Origin: Lumbricus terrestris | Taxonomy: Eukaryota; Annelida; Clitellata; Crassiclitellata; Lumbricidae | NCBI GenBank assembly: GCA_949752735.1 | Contig: OX457040.1 | Location: forward strand, 3,676,583 to 3,740,582 | Direction of reading: 5' to 3' | Length of the DNA stretch: 64,000 nucleotides | Shown: in pieces, positions 1 through 14,417 of the stretch | Layout: each line of letters opens with the position of its first letter | Numbering within the stretch: position 1 is the stretch's first letter | Translations under genes and position numbers: made by a program | The notes under the pieces: model-generated | Told to the model about the DNA's origin: nothing | What the model saw: the letters and a program-made list of their open reading frames with translations, nothing else | The model's database searches: none

Positions 1-247
1 CTTGAATTTCATTTTTTTTCCAGAATTTATTGCTTCGTTTGAGAAAACAAAAAAGATACAAAGACTGATAAACGAAGATTCGGACACAATTTGAAACTCT
101 GAACTCCAACCGTCTATAATTATTATATTCATCGCGCTCTAACACAGACGTCTTCTTTTCTGAATACACGTAGCTCCATTGTTTAGGCTACAGTGACTGT
201 TGAAATCTGCCGTATATCATCGACCTGGCATTTCCAGTGGATTAAGG

Positions 248-469
248 TCTATCACCAAGGCCGTAGCTAGGGGAGTGTTTTGGGTGTTTGAACACCCCCC
301 GAAATGGAAAAAGTGAAAAATAATATAATGCATTTACGAGCATATGACGTAAAAACCATGAAATAAAACCATGAAAACACCCCCCGAAATGGAAAATGTA
401 GTTTTTTGGGAAGGGAAATTGGTGAAACACCCCCCGAAATAAAATCCTGGCTACGGCCTTGTCTATCAC
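248..469. mobile_element. hAT-type MITE (206 bp) with 8-bp target duplication
   Basis: The element spans 256-461 and is flanked on both sides by TCTATCAC (248-255 and 462-469). Its ends are inverted repeats: CAAGGCCGTAGCTAGG on the left, and the right end read in reverse begins CAAGGCCGTAGCCAGG. The 8-bp duplication plus a CA..TG-ended TIR fits hAT transposons. The inside has no coding capacity and holds three short C-run blocks resembling ACACCCCCCGAAATG. It is non-autonomous. Confidence 0.85.
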
Positions 470-1586
470 GATATCGCTGAAGGCGAAATGTAATGACGCC
501 ACGCTCATTACCTGATGACGTTGCAATACCAGATTGCTATTTCACAACAGTTTTATCTTTTACGAAAAACGTCAAAATAAGGAACCCTATCTATTGAAAG
601 ATAAGTTTACTAAAATTAATTAAAAATTAATAAGTAACAGTTGATAACCTGTTTCTGTAACGCGATTTTTAACACCCGCAATATGATGAGCGGATAAAAC
701 CTAGCAATAGTTTCTGAACAGCATTCATGTTGTGATGTTCTTGTTGTTGTTACTCCTAAATTCAAATGGACGATTCAGCGAAAATTGTATTTTACAGTAT
801 GATTATCAGAGAAAAACTTACGGAGAACATTGTCGGGGTACTTTGAATTGCGCCGTTTTGTCCGCGCCATTATGTCTTCGCCGTTTTGCCCTGCGCCGTT
901 TTGTGACGGCGCCGCTTTTGTCGATATGCGCTCACCAATAGTAATGCCCTGTACTTTTTTATCGAGTAAGTTCCCTTTACACAAAAAGTCCTGTAATAGA
1001 TGACATAAAGGTAATGGATGCGACGAAGCAGATTTCTCGAAATTGTATTCGAACGCCGAAATGTAACTACATCTGAAGGACAGAAAGTGAATTGAAGGCC
1101 TATCTACATGTTGGAATTAAACACCTTTAATAAGAGCTAACATTACTTATATAAGATTGAAATTTGAGAACATGGTTGACTAAACCATTGCCGAGCTTTT
1201 CACCTATAATTATGACTGATTTGCAATACTTCAAGAGTGCATAATGGCTTTTAGCCTGACATTAGGTAATGTAGACCCAAAGGTCGATTGCAATGAGTTT
1301 TGCAGTCATAATTATGGTGTCGCTAAGGACCTTAAATTTACGCTTGAGAGATTATTTAAATCGATGGCCATGATCCGTTTTCAATTGACAGAAGATTAAC
1401 GCAAACGAAAAAGTCATCAGTAAACTACATCTGCAGAACTCGACGCTGTAACTAACCGAGATCACTTGATGCCAGTCACAAGACTATATGAAGCAGGAGG
1501 GCAACCTTAATGAGTGGCATCTTTCTTATTTATACATAATCGTTATACAGCAGTTAACCAACCAATATGAAGTCAGATGAAACGAT
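470..1586. other. No gene seen
   Basis: AT-rich sequence with only short random frames. It holds one copy of the recurrent ACACCTTTAATAAG signature near 1120. Confidence 0.6.
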
Positions 1587-1842
1587 CTGTGCTCCGTTCT
1601 AAGTGATCAGTAGTCCATTAAGCTGGTCCTGCGGGTGTCCTTGATGAAGCGTCTTATACTTCATTCCCTTACTCTCTACATTTCGGGGATCACTAGCTTC
1701 ACGTGCACGGACAGTGTAGGTCAATGTCTTCATCATAGCTGAGCTGAATTAACTAAATTTTTGCCCATACATGGATTTGAACCTCTGACCTCTCGAATGG
1801 TGGTCAAACACACTTTTCTCCATTGTCAGGCTACGGTGTAAA
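1587..1842 (-). repeat. tRNA-headed SINE-like repeat, family C
   Basis: Related to copies at 10.5, 32.8 and 50.0 kb. Read on the minus strand, the region around 1770-1790 gives a B-box-like GGTTCAAATCC sequence, followed by a body containing a shared TCATTTTC-like and TGATGAAGAC-like stretch. This copy is strongly diverged, so the ends are approximate. Confidence 0.5.
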
Positions 1843-2050
1843 CTGAATGACATCAACGGCCTTTAATACCATAGGTTATCCTTAAGCTATTGACAGACGT
1901 TGCAATCGTGACTCTTACAAACGGCGACGAAATCAAATCGAAATCAACTGCACTGAAAGCCACAAGATGTCGCTAATCAATAGAGAAGCGAATTAAGGAA
2001 AATCTAATACTTACTGTGGACTCGATAATCGTTGTTAAACAATGGACAGT

Positions 2051-2270
2051 GTGGGGCGCGGTGGTGTAGTGGGTATGCTGACTTTCCATGCATCCGTAGG
2101 GTCGCAGATTCGAATCCACCAAAAGCCGCCGCGTAGGGACCTTTTGCATGCCCTTCACTCGCAAATGATCACGGCTTCGGCGTGAAACCCGGATTTAGTG
2201 TCCGCGCTGTAGTCGAGAGCGCTTCTGAGTAGAGACCTTGAAGGGCGTTATAACAAGTGCACATACATAC
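2051..2270 (+). repeat. tRNA-derived SINE, family A
   Basis: The head GGGGCGCGGTGGTGTAGTGG matches a tRNA A-box region, and GATTCGAATCC about 55 bp on is a B box. The body ends in the block GAGCGCTTCTGAGTAGAGAC then CTTGAAGGGCGTTATAACAAG, which is shared with the CR1/L2-like LINE ends in this window. One of nine copies. Confidence 0.85.
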
Positions 2271-4972
<2,702 letters not shown>

Positions 4973-4974
4973 TC

Positions 4975-5165
4975 ACAATGAGCCATATGCTCGTAGGTGT
5001 CCAATGTCAACTTCGTCTTCTTCTTCCAATCGCCTCTGTCCTGGGCCAGGTTTAACAGCTTTTGTAATGAGTCAGTCATCACACCAGTCCTCTACGTCCT
5101 CCTTCCATTCCCGATGTGGTCTGCCTCTCCTATTATTTCCGTCCATTATTCCGAAATATTCTGAC
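4975..5165 (-). mobile_element. Decayed LINE (RTE-like) 3' coding end
   Basis: On the minus strand from about 5145, a frame reads RRGRPHREWKEDVEDWC, then after one frame change LLNLAQDRGDWKKK and a stop beside the microsatellite. The pattern Arg-Gly-Arg-Pro, a Trp some residues later, then AQDRxxW is the usual C-terminus of RTE/R1-type LINE ORF2 proteins; the intact RTE fragments in this window end alike (RGRPRLSW...TRDRRLW). The LINE's 3' tail would be (ATG)n, so the huge array next to it is probably this tail expanded. Confidence 0.6.
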
Positions 5166-5808
5166 ATACAAACGTGAATTTAACACCTTCTCTACGGAAT
5201 GTTATAGTACTATATAAGTTGCACAGACTGCATGCCGTTGTTAGATCTCCAAGTGCTCCCTAACTTGCATTGGTTTCGTCAGATGAAGTTGAACGATTCA
5301 TTTCTTTTCCATCCGTTAAATTTTTAACGATATATGTTACAATCATATTCATATTGATTCAATTCTCTAAATATTCTAGCATGATCAATCATCAGGCATT
5401 CGAGATATACGAAAACAGTGTGGCTTACTTATCCTTTTATTGAACCACAGTGCTGATGTAATTGACAAAAGATTGATGTAGACGAATGATGTCGTCAGAA
5501 AACAAAACTACAAACCTGCAGTGATCGACAACTATCCGAAATTTCTCAAATCGCCATCGCAAGATATACAAACACGATGGATTCCTTAATTAGTCATCTT
5601 TCAAAACGAAACATCGTCGCTAGACAGCAATTAATCAACCATTATTCAATAATTCGAGCAAACACTCTGTGCTCAGCTGTAAGAAATGGGAGCACTCCAC
5701 TCCATTAAGTTTGCCCTTAAGTTGCAACGGATATGAAGCGTAAGAGACTGCATTCACTTTTCTGTGTCACCAAAATCATAAGGATAAAATGGATTTATGA
5801 AGAAATAT
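5166..5808. other. No gene seen
   Basis: Non-coding. It includes text similar to the 32.6-32.8 kb segment (TGATGCCAGTCACAAG type), so it is probably an old repeat relic. Confidence 0.5.
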
Positions 5809-5925
5809 TAACTCCGCCACTGGTTGCACTACGCCAGTGCCAGTCCCAACGGTGGATAAAGGAGGAGGGCGTCGCGAATGGTCTTTGTTACCACACAGCG
5901 ACGCTAAACTGCAACTACTACTATA
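5809..5925 (+). repeat. Interspersed repeat, family D
   Basis: Contains CCACTGGTTGCACTACGCCAG, GGAGGAGGGCGTCGC and ends near ACGCTAAACTGCAACTAC. Related copies lie at 10.3, 12.5, 15.4, 17.4, 29.4 and 45.6 kb on both strands. Confidence 0.75.
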
Positions 5926-6094
5926 AAGAAATATTAATTTAAACGCTTTGTTCTGCTTCTCAGAATGAGTGGCATAGAGCACTTGGAGGCCAATGTAACG
6001 CCCATTGTTACTTCCTGTACGCTGGGAAGCCAGTTTGAGCACTTTAGGTTGTGCCAGGGAATTGTCTACATTTCCGGCTATGGCCACATTTCGT

Positions 6095-6135
6095 GGGATA
6101 GGGTTAGGGTTATGGGTTAGGGTAAAGTTTAGGCT
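6095..6135 (+). repeat. Short degenerate TTAGGG-like run
   Basis: Two to four imperfect units (GGGTTAGGGTTATGGGTTAGG). Too short and impure to be a telomere relic with confidence. Confidence 0.5.
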
Positions 6136-6664
6136 TAGGTTCCTTGAAGTTGACCTTGTCTTACATACCATGAACTCACTTTGTAATAACCATGACATGA
6201 TTGAATCATCACCTTGATCCTTGATCTTTGTCTTTGACATATGACGTCAGTTGACCTTGCTTTTGCTCAGAATGGAAGATTAACTAGTACTCCAGTCGGA
6301 GAAACCCCAGTATTTAATCTAGACCCCTCCACTGCAGAGGAAGAGACAAACGTGCGACGAGAAGCGAAGGGTTTTGGGAGGAGATGCGCAGAAACAGAAG
6401 CCCGTACATTGCGACCTCAGGTATTGCCAGTCGTAAGCATGCATAAAGGAGGTGGGAGACGTCGACACATTTTTTAACCGCAAGATGTCCCTAAGCATCG
6501 CGTCATAAAAGTCTCGTAGTAAACACCTTTATTAAGAGTTGACATCAGTCATAAATCCTTAAACATCTGCATAATTAATAATAAAGTCATTGTCGGTAGA
6601 AAACAAGTCATCATCAACAATTAAACTGGCATAATCTCTGCTAGTGGAATTTATGAATGAAGGA

Positions 6665-6776
6665 AAGAGTAACAGAGACACGAACAGATAGACTCAGTGA
6701 CAGAGAGAGACGAATAGACAAACATACGAACAGGAAGAGAAACCGACGGTCAGACAATTAATATAACGACAGAGAG

Positions 6777-6814
<38 letters not shown>

Positions 6815-6935
6815 GCAGAGAGAGACAGACAGAGAGAGACAGAGACAGATACAGAGACACAAACAGAGACAGAGAGACACATACAGACAGATCGACACGT
6901 ATACACAGGCTGAGACACAGACAAACAGCCAGACA
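6665..6935. repeat. (ACAG/AGAC)n-rich simple repeat
   Basis: CAGACAGACAGA and GAGAGACAGA runs. Cys/Ser/Val-rich frames on the minus strand are repeat artefacts. Confidence 0.9.
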
Positions 6936-7291
6936 TACGGCTGTGTAGCCCTAGTCAACTTATGTCATCAAATTCCCGAAACGTCCTTGGGCCAAATTTA
7001 TGTGAGGTGTCTTAGCTAAGACACCACTTACCGCTAAGATACAACTGCCTGACTCTCGGACTTGACCCGCTGCCTATAGATTTTGTTTTAATTGAGCGCC
7101 TGTGAATAAGCTGGTTCCCGCGACTTGGCTTTTGTGGGCGCTGTAAAAGTCTCGAGATTACGATTACGATTACAAAGACGCGTCGTAGACTTTACGACAC
7201 CTCGTATTCACCACTCGCACTTACAGGACCAATTAGTCGGTAACTAAAGCGTGGTTATAGTTAGCGCGCATGCGCACGGGATATTAATAGG

Positions 7292-7640
7292 CGGTCAGCC
7301 CATTGTCTAGCCCACTGGCTAAGGCACCTATTTACGACACCTCGTATTCACCACTCGCACTTACAGGACCACTTAGAGATCCTCAGTGGCCGAGTGGGTT
7401 GGTTGCCCGCTCGCCGCGCCGGCGGCCCGGGTTCGATTCCCGGTCGGTCGGTTTATCAGAGATTAATTTCTCGGATCTTTACTGCGGGTGGCTCGGTCGC
7501 AATATAAACGTGGAGTAGCGGTGGTGAAGGATCTCACCCTCAGGGTCGAGGCCATGAGACAGCCGCTATATAAATATGCGATTACATTTACATTTACATT
7601 TAAGGCACATAGCCAGTGGGCTAGACAATGAGCTGTCCGC
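7292..7640. mobile_element. Inverted repeats bracketing a SINE
   Basis: Left arm CAGCCCATTGTCTAGCCCAC (about 7296-7325) is matched in reverse on the right at about 7609-7638, with TGGCTA(AGG/TGT)GC next to it. Just outside and just inside the left arm the text CGACACCTCGTATTCACCAC occurs twice (7197 and 7335). This suggests an old inverted-repeat element into which the SINE at 7380 was inserted. Confidence 0.5.
7380..7600 (+). repeat. tRNA-derived SINE, family B
   Basis: The head has A box TGGCCGAGTGGGTTGG and B box GGTTCGATTCC in a tRNA-like layout (about 70 bp, GC-rich). A SINE body follows with TATATAAAT and the tail (ATTTAC)3. It is a SINE and not a tRNA gene, because the 3' acceptor half does not pair with the head and a body and tail follow. 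Confidence 0.75.
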
Positions 7641-8072
7641 GTATGGAAACAAACAAAGACGTTGCATCGCCCGCGGAAGTTATCTTCGGCGGTAGATTAT
7701 AATTATGCGATAAAAAACGCGTTTTGTTGCACATTAATTCTGGTCGAATAAAGCGATTCGATCATATTGTAGAAGGTCCCATGACTCTTCTCTACTGCTT
7801 TCCAATCACGACTGAAAACCGAATTCTTCAAGCTATCGTATCAAGATTCTAAACAGGTTCCACCGCCAAAACACTCTCATCACCGACAAACACCGTGCAC
7901 CACGCTGTCTCCTCGGCTTGACCTCATCGGAATTTGATCTGTCACCGGAACGAGAATTAAATGGCACAGCGATGGCATGTCAAGTGAGGAGAGACCAACA
8001 AAAATGCCGTACTTTCCAGTGAATAGTGCGGCAGTGCATGTTCCAAACCTGGATAGAGGAGGTTTACCACAA

Positions 8073-8284
8073 ATGTTTGTATGTGCACTTGTTATAGCGC
8101 CCCTTCAAGCTCGCCACTCAGAGGCGCTCCCGACTGCAGATCGGACACTGCATCGGAGTATCACACCGAAGCGATGGGCAATTGCTAGTGAAGGACTTGC
8201 CCAAGGTCCTTACGCGGCGACTTGAGGTGGATTCGAATCTGCAACCGTTCGGCTTCAAGGCGACGAACATATCCACTTCATCAC
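8073..8284 (-). repeat. tRNA-derived SINE, family A
   Basis: Reverse copy: the tail block TTGTTATAGCGCCCCTTCAAG is at the left and GGATTCGAATCTGCAACC (B box) at the right. The A-box end is worn. Confidence 0.85.
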
Positions 8285-8469
8285 CAACCACTTGGCATAT
8301 TATCTCTTTCTTTAGCTGATGGGATTTTGTTTTGAAGAAATTAATCAAATCCCGTTTTCTACTTTTCAGATAAAGCTGTTCGGCAATCATTTCATTCATT
8401 GTTTTCAGCTTTTTTCCGGAGAAACAGATTTTTTATGTTTAAAGCTTCAACCGTACTATGGCCTGGTCG

Positions 8470-8832
8470 CTCCATTTAAACACCTTCTAAACGTTGTCAC
8501 CAATTGTTGAAGTGCGCGACTCTGAATCGTTCATTAACTTGTTCATCTAGAGAGTTTCTTGTTCCGCAATTCAAATACTTGTGCAATCCACTACATTTCC
8601 TGCAATTATTGGTGGGGTATCCGCAAAGCAATGATTCGATGGTCAAAACGCTTTGAGTTGCAAATTGTTGCCACGCCTACGTCTTGCTACATAAAGCCAA
8701 GTTTTGCAGAATCGACCATCAATAATGACATGTGCTGGAATTTGAGAATCATCGATGAATTGTTACAATGCTAGGGTGTGGATTATAAGACTATACACGA
8801 GGGTATACGCGGGTATACAGCGTGCACTTAAC
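8470..8832 (-). repeat. Third copy of the 35.1-36.9 / 52.1-52.45 kb unit
   Basis: In reverse this matches the text beside the SINE copies at 34.8 and 51.8 kb, including the ACGAGGGTATACGCGGGTATACAG type block and ACATGTGCTGGAATTTGAGAATC. All three have a SINE A copy at the same edge, so the SINE was part of the unit before it spread. This copy lacks the LINE found in the 35-kb copy. Confidence 0.7.
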
Positions 8833-8835
8833 TAT

Positions 8836-9055
8836 GTATGTATGTGGACTTGTTATAGCGACACTTCAAGCTCTCTACTCAGAGGCTCTCCCCACTGCAG
8901 AGTGGACACTGCATCGGAGTTTCACACCGAAACGCAGCGCAAATGCGAATGAAGGCCTTGCCCAAGGTCCTTACGCGGCGAATTGAGGTGGATTCGAACC
9001 TGCAACCGTTCGGCTTCAAGGCGACGAGCATACTCACTACACCACCGCGCCTCAC
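8836..9055 (-). repeat. tRNA-derived SINE, family A
   Basis: Reverse copy with B box GGTTCGAATCCACC read on the minus strand near 8990 and the head CGCGGTGGTGTAGTGAG at the right end. Confidence 0.88.
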
Positions 9056-9269
9056 AGTGATCCTTCTTATCACGCAGTAACGTTAAACTGAAGTTACGAC
9101 TATTCTCGTAGTTCTATTTGCCTTTTGAAGCAAACCTTTTTGACAAGAAAGGAGCCTACATTGTTCGGAATTGTATTGAACGAAAAAGAATACTACTTTT
9201 TGGAGGGAGAATGTAAAATGAAGAATCATAACTGGGCTGAAATCAAACACCTCTAATAAACATTTTAAG

Positions 9270-9367
9270 ATGCCTATAAATATATAATATGCCAAACAAA
9301 TTTCTATCGAGGAAATACAGCCTCTGTTGTCACAGGCCCTCGTCAAATCTGGATCCATCCATCCAAT
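9270..9367 (+). repeat. Short CATC-tailed repeat, family E (diverged)
   Basis: AATATGCCAAACAAATTTCT, CCTCTGTTGTCACAGGCCCT and GGATCCATCCATCC: a diverged member of the ~100-bp family best seen at 33.6 and 56.9 kb. Confidence 0.7.
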
Positions 9368-9958
9368 ATCCAACTTCTGTATAAGCTATAACAGGCTCAA
9401 ACTTGTAGGATGGAGTCACGTAGCAGCCTCTCCTAAAAGCCTTCGACCGGAGACTCTATTTCGAAACAGATTCTCCTCCGGCAGACCAGTTTCAAAATAA
9501 ATTAGAACCCGGTGATTATTCGGAAATAGACATTTCGGTGGGAGAGAATATTATTCTCATCCGCCGCTGAAATTAAGTCTTCCTCGTTCAGCGTGAAAAG
9601 GGTTTCAGTCGCATTAAATTTATAAATGTGCAGGTTAAACTGTTAGTTTACGTTGCTAAATTATTTATCAAGAGCTTGCAAATTGTATATTTTTTTATAA
9701 GAAATTTCTTCCAATGGACATACAGAGTTTCAGCCAGTCTTGACTCTGTTTGGGGGTGGCCAGTGGCGGCCCAGGATTTCAGTTTGGGGGGGGGGGCGGG
9801 CTGGTTGAGAGGGACGAATCGTGGAGAAAATTTTCCATTCTCATTCGCCAAAATTTCTGACGACCTTTTTTTCGTCATAAATACTCTCTACCAACGTCAT
9901 CAGCCTTTATCGTCGTTTGCTAAATGCTTTATACGACTTTAATATACAGCCTCTCGCT

Positions 9959-10015
9959 GAACTGCTCTCGTCTACTCATTCAGCATCACGCTGAATGAGT
10001 GGACGAGAGCAGTTC
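9959..10015. repeat. Hairpin: 26-bp inverted repeat, 5-bp loop
   Basis: Left arm starts GAACTGCTCTCGTCTACTC and the right arm is its complement except for one T/G position. Loop ATCAC. Not followed by a T run. Confidence 0.9.
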
Positions 10016-10192
10016 AATTGAGCGTGATAATTATGGCTTGCAACACTGGATAGTGGAGACTACGCAATAAGTTTAAAATTGAACACCTTCATTAAGGTTT
10101 TGAAACAACTATAAATTGCTAAACTTCTATACACTCACTATTGGAAACATTGTTGAAAGGACACTGTACTTGAAATTAATTAAAATTTTTGA

Positions 10193-10343
10193 GGGAGCTA
10201 AATGAGACATCACAAACAACATTAATGCAATATTATGTGCATAATTATAATTGCGTTTGAAGGTATTTAATACCTTCAAACGCAATTACAATTATGCACA
10301 TAATATTGCATTAATGTTGATTGTGATGTCTCATTTAGCTCCC
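10193..10343. repeat. 151-bp near-perfect palindrome
   Basis: Arms of about 75 bp meet at GGTATTTAATACC with no spacer and differ at only a few positions. The right arm ends inside the start of a family D repeat. Confidence 0.92.
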
Positions 10344-10441
10344 CCACTGGTTGCACTCTGCCAGTACCAGTCCCAAGCCCATTAAAGGAGGAGGGCGTCG
10401 CTAATGGTCTTTGTCACCACACAGTGACGTTAAACTGCAAA
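10338..10441 (+). repeat. Interspersed repeat, family D
   Basis: CCACTGGTTGCACTCTGCCAG, GGAGGAGGGCGTCGCTAATG and CACAGTGACGTTAAACTGCAA, close to the consensus. Confidence 0.8.
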
Positions 10442-10498
10442 TACCACTACCAGCACAATGTCTCATCCACCTGCGTCGAGATATACAATTTGCTCAAT

Positions 10499-10832
10499 CT
10501 ATCTGTGCTCTGGTGTAGTAAGAGGAGCAGTCCCCTAAGTTGACCCTGAGTGTGCCATGGGATGTGAAGCGTCAGAGACTTCATTTTCTTAGCCTCGGCA
10601 TATATGAGGGCAGGTTACCAGTTATTTATTTCGCTTCCAATAAACAATGTAGATCAGCATTCTCATCATAGCTGAGATGACTTGTGAATGAAAGCTGGGG
10701 CGGAAGGGGGTAGAAATCTTCCGCCAAATGATTATCTGCACAGCATTGAATTTGAATCTCTCTCCCTTCGAATGACAGTCAAGCCGACATTTTGCTACTG
10801 TCGGAGTATACGGTGTAAACTGAATGAGGATT
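10499..10832 (-). repeat. tRNA-headed SINE-like repeat, family C
   Basis: Contains AGAGACTTCATTTTCTTAGC and, in reverse, a degraded tRNA-like B-box sequence near 10745. Same layout as the copies at 32.8 and 50.0 kb. Confidence 0.6.
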
Positions 10833-11826
10833 CTTTCAAATGACGTTAACCGCCGTTGATACCATACGACATCCTTAAGCTATAATTGGCAGCCATTGCA
10901 ATCATAAAATAATAGTTCAATGGCGCTTAACTAGACTTAACTTGGTTAAATCAGATCAAAGTCAACTGCCCTGACACGAATAAGATGTGGCTGAACAACA
11001 GAGAAGAAAATAAGGACAAATCGCTGTTTAGAAATTTACTAAAATATTTTCAAAATATAATTGCTGTGTTCTTGTTAACAGCCTTCGGAATAATCATACT
11101 GAAAATTCTTTGAATTATCAGAATAATACTGATATGTATGTAAACAGTAATAAAGTGCATTGAAGATCATTATCTTTCTGAAAATGCACTTCAAAGCCAT
11201 TGGCTCTGTCGACGGTGAAATGTGACAATGCAAAACGGTAAGTTAGAAATAAGACACCTTTAATAAATGGTGCTCGTAAGTTATAATAAACCTTAGATGT
11301 GGTTTTAATCATCGTCGGTAATGTGTAGCATTGTTTGAAACAAGGACAGAATAAGCTTATTGTACAAAAGTGCTTGCACGATGAGAGAAAATTTCATCAG
11401 AAAGACAGATGGGAAAACAACGAATCACTCGTGGGCGTCATCCAAAATAATCGCAAAAAAGGTTACAGAACAACTAAAGTTTTCTAGATGATATAAAAAT
11501 TACAGATGGAACAGTCTCCAAGAACTGAGAACATTTCAGCGACAATTATTATTTACACATTCAAATTGCCGTCAACAATCATCATAATACTATTACCGGT
11601 AGGCTACCTTGAGTCTTGAAATTATTGGTATAATTATGCCGTATTGCTTGAAGATGCACTAACCTTAAGTAAATAAACTCTCCTAACGTATTAATTGATT
11701 TCCTAAAATGTTATATTATATACATCATCCTTCCACCGACAGTGTTGTAATCAAGACAAGTTAGATTGCATCGTCGGTAGCAATATACTTCGGGAGGCTT
11801 TACACACATGACACTAATGTCAAACG

Positions 11827-12420
11827 TCAGTATAAATGCAAACAGTTCGAAAGCGGGTGCAGCTTCAATGCATGTTTTCTAAAAGCAGATTGAGTTTTTA
11901 TTTCTTGAGTTTTTATTTCTTGAATCGATGCTGGAAGACTGTTCCAATCGCGTGGGCCAGCGACCCGAAAGACACAATCACTCGCTTTAGCTTTGGTTGC
12001 AGGGACGGATACGTCTGCGGTCTTGTACGACCACAGACGTCCTACTAGGGTCATCTGCCAGCGATCTGATGCTGTCCACAAGGTAGGGTGGTGTGTATAT
12101 ATGTATGTATATTCGTTTAATTCAATAAACAACAGACAGAACGCTGTAGGTCTACACTAGCACATGAATGAACTGTGCATATGGTGCACGGTTCTTCAGG
12201 CATTTGTGCATCATGGTGCAAAGTTTGAACTTGATGCGCTCGCCTATTCCAAGCCACTGAAGCTGGTCCCGGATCGCGGTGGAAATATGATCGGACTTAT
12301 TTAATCGTAGGACTAGGCGAGCTGCAGCATTGATGACCGCCTGAAGCCGAAAATGACACTGCGCTGTGACAAGACAGCAAAGGCGACATTGCATTAATCG
12401 ATTCGGCTCAGGATCAAACT
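11827..12420 (-). mobile_element. CR1/L2-like LINE 3' coding fragment
   Basis: Two minus-strand frames give the C-terminal signature of CR1/L2-type ORF2: NAAARLVLRLNK followed by LQWLGIGERIKFKL (12152-12394), then after a frame change FRVAGPRDWNSLPASI (11827-12132). No reverse transcriptase domain remains. A local 14-bp tandem duplication (TGAGTTTTTATTTC, near 11891) repeats the peptide EIKTQ. A dead 5'-truncated copy. Confidence 0.75.
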
Positions 12421-12544
12421 TTGCAACTGATGGCTTGTCAAATACTACAAATACTACTAATGATGCAACGACGTTATGACGTCATCGGCCATGACAACCA
12501 CAGGATGTCGATAAGCAGTTGAAAAGTGATTCAAATATTACTAG

Positions 12545-12822
12545 TCGTGGTGTTATTTGCAGTTTAAAGTCACTGTGTGGTAACAAAGACCACCAGCGAC
12601 GCCCTCCTCCTTTATCCAGGCTTAGGACCATGGGCTGAGTTTATCAGGGCTAGGGGAGGGGCAAAGACCCCCAAAGAAGACCCAGATTCATTTTTTACCG
12701 TGTAAATGGTATCTTTTCTAGGGTTTAGCTCCCCCTTCCCCAGGAAGACTTTAACCTCTCCAAGAACGGAAACCAAACTCCGCCCATGCTTGGAACTGGC
12801 AGAGTGCAACCAGTGTCGGGGT
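12545..12822 (-). repeat. Family D repeat interrupted by a ~160-bp insert
   Basis: Family D text runs from 12545 to about 12627 and resumes at about 12788 (CTTGGAACTGGCAGAGTGC). The unrelated insert between is rich in CCCCCTTCCCC-like runs. No clear target duplication. Confidence 0.6.
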
Positions 12823-13165
12823 TAAATATTACTAATCGTGTGGATTAATAGGATTATTATTTTTATATGGCGTCGACTTTGTCGTCTCTGTCGACCGTTA
12901 GATGTCGCTAAACAGTGGAAGATGTACGTTAAATCTAGAGTTCGATTAAACACCTTTAATAGTCGGCACTTTAATGCTACAATTAGACGCACCAATCAAA
13001 ATGTTCTGTTTCCCTTCCCACTAAGCAAACAGGTTAATTATCGATGCCCTTTCTGTCGTTCTCTTGTTGTCGTTTAACAACATTGAGTAAGTAGCAAAAA
13101 TGATCAGTGTCACCCTCCTCCTTGACCGAGGCTCGAGACTGGCCCCGTCAGAGTGCGAACAGTGA

Positions 13166-14417
13166 CGTAGTTTTGGACCTCGTTTATTTCTTGTCTAGCA
13201 TTTGGTGACCACGTTTCATAGGCGTCTAACAAGATGGTGTAACTATGTATCTTCACCTGTTTAATACTGGAATATAATAATAAGATATTGTAGGATTATT
13301 CTTTAATATATCAATTGCTATCCGCATTTTGGTGTATGGGCAAAGCATAATAAACGTACATTATAGCCAATAAATACGATTCAATAGTGAAATGTCTCAC
13401 AATAGCACACAGACTCCTAAATCCAATATAAATAATTATGTTCTTATATTGATCAATTATCAATGCTGCACTTTGATTTACGTGACATGACATAATATTG
13501 ACATTTAAATATTAGAGGCCTACCTGTCTTCGCCCGGAGGGAATAAGCGTGAGACTTGGAAAGTGGCGCCATCTATCTTTTGAGATTCGACTAAATTAGA
13601 CGAACTTGGGTGGAGGTGTTCGGCGCATCTGAGAACAATTTGGCATGGAGATAACAGGACTCAAGTTCGATTCCTGAGGTCCCGTAGGAGAGGCGTGCTT
13701 TATATGTTGCCATTAGAGCCCTTGTATTGCAGGCCGTCTGTTCTAGTTAAGATTTGTGATTTGTGGTCTTGTGAATATTATCTCAATTGCATAACTACAG
13801 GCTACACTGTAATCGGTTGCGGCCTGCAGCCGGATTTTTCAATAAAGGAACGTTGCTGTTATTATGTTTAGTGCCTCCTTTGAAGGCCTGCTTAAAACCC
13901 GGGTCGAACCCACACATGATTTCTCTCCTATCGCTATGTTAATATAAAAATCATGCTCTATCAAAATGTAATTTCAGTTTTCCACTTTCAAACATAAAGC
14001 TTTAACTACCGGTATTTCAAACGCCAAACGACATTTGATAGAAATTGTTATTGCTAGAAATTGTTTGCATTTAAACGTTAAAATTGCAAAGTCATCGGAT
14101 TACATCTGCGTTGTATTGTATAGAGTACCATTCAATGCAGTTCCACTCAATGCTCATGTCACGCGTGGCGTTTGTGATGTCGGAATTTAGCTGTGTAACC
14201 CTCCCACGCACCTTTTAAATTCTGTGTTTTTTCCTTGGGCGTTAGATGGCGCACTTTGCTTCACGCATTTAGGAACAACCGACAACTGTAACAGTTTACT
14301 TTACTATTTTAGCCGCTTTATAAATCCGGAAGATCGAGGACGAATGTATGAAACTGCAGTACAATTGTTATTAACTGTAGTGTTTCCTTTGGACAAATTA
14401 AAATATTATGTTCCGTA
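13166..14417. other. No gene seen
   Basis: No supported coding region or clear repeat boundaries. Confidence 0.5.

Noticed and set aside
6095..6135. Interstitial telomere relic
   Set aside because: Too few and imperfect TTAGGG units; no links to the repeats in the polymerase element.
5776..6240. 154-codon minus-strand frame
   Set aside because: It crosses the family D repeat and telomere-like text, and has no recognisable domain.
7380..7455. Possible tRNA gene
   Set aside because: A and B boxes are present but the acceptor stem does not close and a SINE body with (ATTTAC)n tail follows.
9762..9810. hAT-like left end (CAGTGGCGGCCCAGGATTTC)
   Set aside because: No inverted partner or 8-bp duplication found.
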